NCBI RefSeq assembly: GCF_001672755.1
Contig: NZ_LZKI01000189.1
Coordinates: forward strand, 1 to 64,000
DNA length: 64,000 nt
Direction of reading: 5' to 3'
Source: Mycobacterium colombiense
GTDB lineage: Bacteria; Actinomycetota; Actinomycetes; Mycobacteriales; Mycobacteriaceae
Position 1 is the first letter of the stretch; each line of letters opens with the position of its first letter. The notes beneath the pieces are model-generated. The model was not told the origin of the DNA. It did not search any database and worked only from the letters and a program-made list of their open reading frames with translations. A program made the position numbers and the translations under genes. This document shows, in pieces, positions 61,119-64,000 of this stretch.

Positions 61119-62379
61119 TGCGCTGGTACTCCTTCACGTAGTTACTGGTCGTCTTGTGCAGGTGGCGGATCAGCACTTCCTGGTCGCACAGCAGGAATTC
61201 CTTGACGGCCCGGGTGCCGATCATGGTCTGGGTCGCTTCAAGGGTGTTGGCGTCCTGCAGCGCGTACTCCTTGAACGTCACGGCGGCCAGCTCCTGGGCC
61301 AGGCGTTCCCGCGCATTGCGCGGCGGTACGAAGTACAGCGTGGACTCGAAGATGTGCTTGTCCACCGCGGTAGGCCAGTAGTGGTAGGTGAGGAACCAGC
61401 CCGGCTCCCAGATCAGCAGCATGAAGTTCGGGTAGAAGAGCCACGAGTCGATGCCCCACTGCGGCACCCGCTTCACGTTGACACCCGGTGGCAGCTCGAG
61501 GTTCTCGATGATCTCCGGCTTGTCCCACGGACCGAACAGACCGCTGCGAAGCACCTGGTCCATCGGTTTCACCATGCTCATGTCCACCGGCGGCGCCTGC
61601 CCACCCCAGGTCGATTGCAGGTTGTGCGGGCCGGCCAGTTCGTAGTGCAGCGCCTCGTAGCCGAACTTCTGGATCTTGGCGGCTTCTTCCTTGGTGTACT
61701 GCCCCTGGTGCAGGATCGGCGCGTGGTAGAACTCGACGAACGCGTCGATGAACAGCTTCCAGTTGCTGCCGACCTCGGCCCGGTAGGAATAGGTCTCCGT
61801 CATCTCGCCGAACGGGTAGCCCTCGATGCTCTTGGCCAGCGGCCCAAGGTAGTCGATCAGCGGCGCCGCATTGTCGTCGAAGTTGATGAAGATGAAGCCT
61901 TCCCACACTTCGCAGCGGACGGCTGCCAGGCCGTAGTCGCTCTTGTCGACGTTGAAGAACTCTTCTTCCTGCTGGACGAAGGTCAGGTCACCGTCGAGGC
62001 TGTAGCGCCAGGCGTGGTACTTGCAGGTGAACTGCCGGCAGGTGCCGGAGGTTTCCTCGTTGGGAAAGTCGTTCCACACCAACTTGTTTCCGCGGTGCCG
62101 GCAGACGTTGTGGTACGCCTTGACGGTCCCGTCCTTGGTCTTGGTGATGATCACCGACGTGCCCTTGCCGGCAGACGGCAGTTCCCTGGTGAAGTAGCTG
62201 CCGGTGCGGGGGAGTCGCTCGACCCGGCCGACGTTGAGCCAGGTCTTCTTGAAGACGGCTTCGCGCTCGGCTTCGAAGAATGCCGGATCGATGGAGTCGG
62301 TGTAGTCGACCGGCTCGGTCCCCAGGTCGGGGTAGTTTTCTGTCCAGCTGCCGGCGGCTGGCTTGGGGAAGTGCGGCAA
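61102..62379 (-). CDS. Rieske aromatic-ring-hydroxylating oxygenase, alpha subunit
   Basis: A 425-aa Rieske oxygenase: [2Fe-2S] ligands Cys93/His95 (CRHRG) and Cys119/His122 (CKYHAW), then the SRPBCC catalytic domain with the mononuclear iron His219 and His224 (DAFVEFYHAPILH) and a large substrate pocket. TTG 62379 follows AAAGAGG. No reductase, beta subunit or ferredoxin is adjacent; the ferredoxin at 10597 shares the operator type. Likely hydroxylates or demethylates a ring substrate at the head of the regulon's pathway. Confidence 0.88.
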   Translation of the reverse strand: MPHFPKPAAGSWTENYPDLGTEPVDYTDSIDPAFFEAEREAVFKKTWLNVGRVERLPRTGSYFTRELPSAGKGTSVIITKTKDGTVKAYHNVCRHRGNKLVWNDFPNEETSGTCRQFTCKYHAWRYSLDGDLTFVQQEEEFFNVDKSDYGLAAVRCEVWEGFIFINFDDNAAPLIDYLGPLAKSIEGYPFGEMTETYSYRAEVGSNWKLFIDAFVEFYHAPILHQGQYTKEEAAKIQKFGYEALHYELAGPHNLQSTWGGQAPPVDMSMVKPMDQVLRSGLFGPWDKPEIIENLELPPGVNVKRVPQWGIDSWLFYPNFMLLIWEPGWFLTYHYWPTAVDKHIFESTLYFVPPRNARERLAQELAAVTFKEYALQDANTLEATQTMIGTRAVKEFLLCDQEVLIRHLHKTTSNYVKEYQRNGATV

Positions 62380-62396
62380 CGTTCTTACCTCTTTCG

Positions 62397-62915
62397 TCAG
62401 TGTCGTTCGGCGTGTTCGAGCTGAATGCCAAAAGTGTTGAAGGCCATGGCCAGCAGCGCGTAGCAGCCGACCGTGAAGACGAAATCCATGCGTTGCTGGT
62501 CGTTGAGGCGCTCGCCGAGGGCCGCCCAGGTCTGGTCGGACAGCTCCGATTTCTCGTCGAGCTCGTCGACCCCGGCGATCACGGCCTGGTCGAACGTGTC
62601 GGCGGCCTCACCTCGTTGCAGGGCCGCGATCTGGTCGTCGGTAACGCCTTCGTCCTTGGCCATCCTCACGTGGTGTGACCACTCGTAGGCGCACTGCCGG
62701 CGATGGGCCACCCGCAGGATGGCCAGCTCGCGGATGTGTGGCGGCAGCGTGGACGTCATCAACAGGTGGACGTTGAATCGGAGAAACGACTTGGCCAGCG
62801 CCGGGTGGTGCGCCAGCGTGGAGAGCGCGTTGTTGGTGTCCGCGCCACGCATGGCCGAGAGTGCCTGCCGGGTCGCCTCGTCCCACTGGTCAGCGGGCAG
62901 CGGCTGCAAGCGCAT
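62397..62915 (-). CDS. Carboxymuconolactone decarboxylase/AhpD-like protein
   Basis: A 172-aa CMD-fold protein (STLAHHPALAKSFLRFNVHLL, PPHIRELAILRVAHRRQCAYEWSHHVRMAKDEG). Of the AhpD CxxC pair only one Cys remains (QCAYEW), so peroxidase-type redox chemistry is unlikely and a decarboxylase- or isomerase-like role is preferred. First gene of the operon; ATG 62915 is 22 bp from the operator at 62938. Confidence 0.84.
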   Translation of the reverse strand: MRLQPLPADQWDEATRQALSAMRGADTNNALSTLAHHPALAKSFLRFNVHLLMTSTLPPHIRELAILRVAHRRQCAYEWSHHVRMAKDEGVTDDQIAALQRGEAADTFDQAVIAGVDELDEKSELSDQTWAALGERLNDQQRMDFVFTVGCYALLAMAFNTFGIQLEHAERH

Positions 62916-62937
62916 TAGCAGTGTCCTCTCGGTGAAA

Positions 62938-62952
62938 GAGAATCAGATTCTC
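62938..62952. promoter_or_regulatory. Palindromic TetR-type operator
   Basis: GAGAATCAGATTCTC, a perfect 6-3-6 palindrome, immediately upstream of the seven-gene Rieske operon (first ATG at 62915). Its arms are identical to those at 10969, 54595 and 55451. Confidence 0.78.
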
Positions 62953-63304
62953 ATTTGCAACTAACAGACTGGCACGAAACGCGCGCCCGGTCAATGCCGG
63001 CGTGCCGGACGGCAAGAGTACGAACCGCCGCCAAGTGCACCCAGGCGGCGAGATGGCTCAAAAGTCGGCCGAGACCCCGCATCGACCTGTCACGCCGGGT
63101 CCTACCTCACCGCATTGCCGCTCGGCGCCGGGAATTTCGCCGCTTCGCTCGGCCGCTGGTCAGGCGGGTGCGGACGTGCTGAGCAACTTATGGATGTTGA
63201 TTCTCGCCTGGCGAGAAGATAGTTTTCATTTTAGTGATCTTGGCACGGGAGAGTGATTCGCCGAGGCTGCAATCGATCCGGTGGATCCGATGGAAGGGAC
63301 GGCC
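62953..63304. other. 352-bp divergent promoter region
   Basis: No gene is seen here. It contains TTCTCGCC-T-GGCGAGAA (63201-63217), a perfect 8-1-8 palindrome, which overlaps GAGAAGATAGTTTTC (63213-63227), a three-mismatch version of the GAGAAT-N3-ATTCTC operator in the correct spacing. An AT-rich stretch follows, then AAGGGACGG before the ATG at 63305. Confidence 0.6.
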
Positions 63305-64000
63305 ATGAACAAAGAAGACATGATCCTGATCAGCGTCGACGACCACACCGTCGAGCCGCCTGACATGTTCAAGAACCACCTCTCGAAGAAGTATCAGGAC
63401 GACGCACCCCGGCTGGTGCACAACGCCGACGGTTCGGACATGTGGAAGTTCCGCGACACCGTCATCCCCAACGTGGCGCTCAATGCGGTGGCCGGACGGC
63501 CCAAAGAGGAGTACGGCATCGAGCCGACGGGGCTCGACGAGATCCGGCCGGGTTGTTACAACGTGGACGAGCGCGTCAAGGACATGAACGCCGGCGGGAT
63601 CCTGGCCTCGATCTGCTTCCCCTCCTTCCCGGGTTTCGCGGGCCGCCTGTTCGCCACCGATGACCACGACTTCTCGATCGCACTGGTGCAGGCCTACAAC
63701 GACTGGCACATCGACGAATGGTGCGGCGCCTACCCGGCGCGGTTCATCCCGATGGCGATACCGGTCATCTGGGACGCCGAGGCGTGCGCCGCCGAGGTGC
63801 GACGGGTCGCCAAGAAGGGTGTGCACGCCCTGACCTTCACCGAGAACCCGGCTGCGATGGGCTACCCCAGTTTCCACGACGACTATTGGGCCCCGCTGTG
63901 GAAGGCGTTGTGTGACACCGGCACCGTGATGAACGTGCACATCGGTTCCTCGGGGCGGCTGGCCATCACCGCGCCGGATGCGCCGATGGACGTGATGATC
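63305..64000 (+). CDS. Amidohydrolase (ACMSD-like) family protein, 3-prime truncated by window end
   Basis: The first 232 codons of an amidohydrolase open to the window edge, so no stop codon is seen. The N-terminus ILISVDDHTVEPPDMF, then DERVKDMNAGGILASICFPS, YNDWHIDEWCGAYPARFIPM and MNVHIGSS, follows the 421-aa protein at 8954-10219 closely, and about 190 further residues are expected. Good ribosome site. It lies divergent from the Rieske operon, behind a weak operator copy. Confidence 0.85.
   Translation, partial: MNKEDMILISVDDHTVEPPDMFKNHLSKKYQDDAPRLVHNADGSDMWKFRDTVIPNVALNAVAGRPKEEYGIEPTGLDEIRPGCYNVDERVKDMNAGGILASICFPSFPGFAGRLFATDDHDFSIALVQAYNDWHIDEWCGAYPARFIPMAIPVIWDAEACAAEVRRVAKKGVHALTFTENPAAMGYPSFHDDYWAPLWKALCDTGTVMNVHIGSSGRLAITAPDAPMDVMI

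Noticed and set aside
62955..63256. Short plus-strand open frames in the Rieske divergent promoter
   Set aside because: No ribosome sites, basic low-complexity composition, and they overlap operator elements.

Overview
The window reads as high-GC actinobacterial DNA, most likely from an environmental (non-tuberculous) Mycobacterium or a close relative. I cannot name the species. The grounds are the gene content: several LLM-fold F420-type oxidoreductases, a mycofactocin-coupled dehydrogenase, many FadE-type acyl-CoA dehydrogenases, an MmcO-type copper oxidase lipoprotein, a DUF5313 membrane protein, and frequent GTG/TTG starts with 4-bp stop/start overlaps. No rRNA, tRNA, insertion sequence, integrase or CRISPR array was seen. 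Nearly the whole window is accessory catabolism.

Layout: 1-632 is a broken SAM-methyltransferase gene carrying a 77-bp inverted repeat (foldback). 637-18396 is a CoA-linked degradation block: a split B12-dependent acyl-CoA mutase, two LLM oxidoreductases, a CaiB/BaiF CoA-transferase, a LysR regulator, an amidohydrolase with a 2Fe-2S ferredoxin, an acyl-CoA ligase, a paired acyl-CoA dehydrogenase, a crotonase, a thiolase and the MeaB GTPase that services the mutase. 18519-23916 holds a degenerate E1-alpha-like protein, a two-component system, a SnoaL protein, a diguanylate cyclase and a methyltransferase. 23965-35544 is an IclR-associated ring-cleavage cluster: MhpA-like hydroxylase, MhpB-like extradiol dioxygenase, C-C hydrolase, two KstD-like flavoproteins, LLM oxidoreductase, SDR, cyclase-family hydrolase. 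35548-39136 carries MmcO and two SDRs. 39137-41700 is a visibly AT-richer island with a HEPN-family gene and a P-loop ATPase. 41758-51741 is a TetR / ferredoxin / P450 / amidohydrolase / paired M24 / crotonase / fused CoA-transferase operon. 52577-54440 holds an OhrR-like MarR regulator and SDRs. 54678-64000 holds a TetR regulator, acyl-CoA dehydrogenases and a seven-gene Rieske oxygenase operon, ending in a truncated amidohydrolase gene.

The main integrating observation is a 15-bp palindrome, GAGAAT-N3-ATTCTC, found at five promoters spread over 52 kb (10969, 16289, 54595, 55451, 62938), with weaker copies at 1491 and 63213. Two copies bracket the TetR gene at 54678-55394. I infer that this TetR controls one dispersed catabolic regulon. 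It would join a Rieske oxygenase that has no local electron donor, an orphan 2Fe-2S ferredoxin, acyl-CoA ligase, acyl-CoA dehydrogenases, thiolase/MeaB and, less surely, the mutase operon. A second palindrome pair, TTAAATCA(A/G)-N4-TTGACTTAA, lies before the SDR at 38309 and before the TetR at 41806, on either side of the HEPN/ATPase island. This suggests the island was inserted into a smaller regulon. The island is the best candidate for an undescribed (possibly defence) system, but that function is inferred only.
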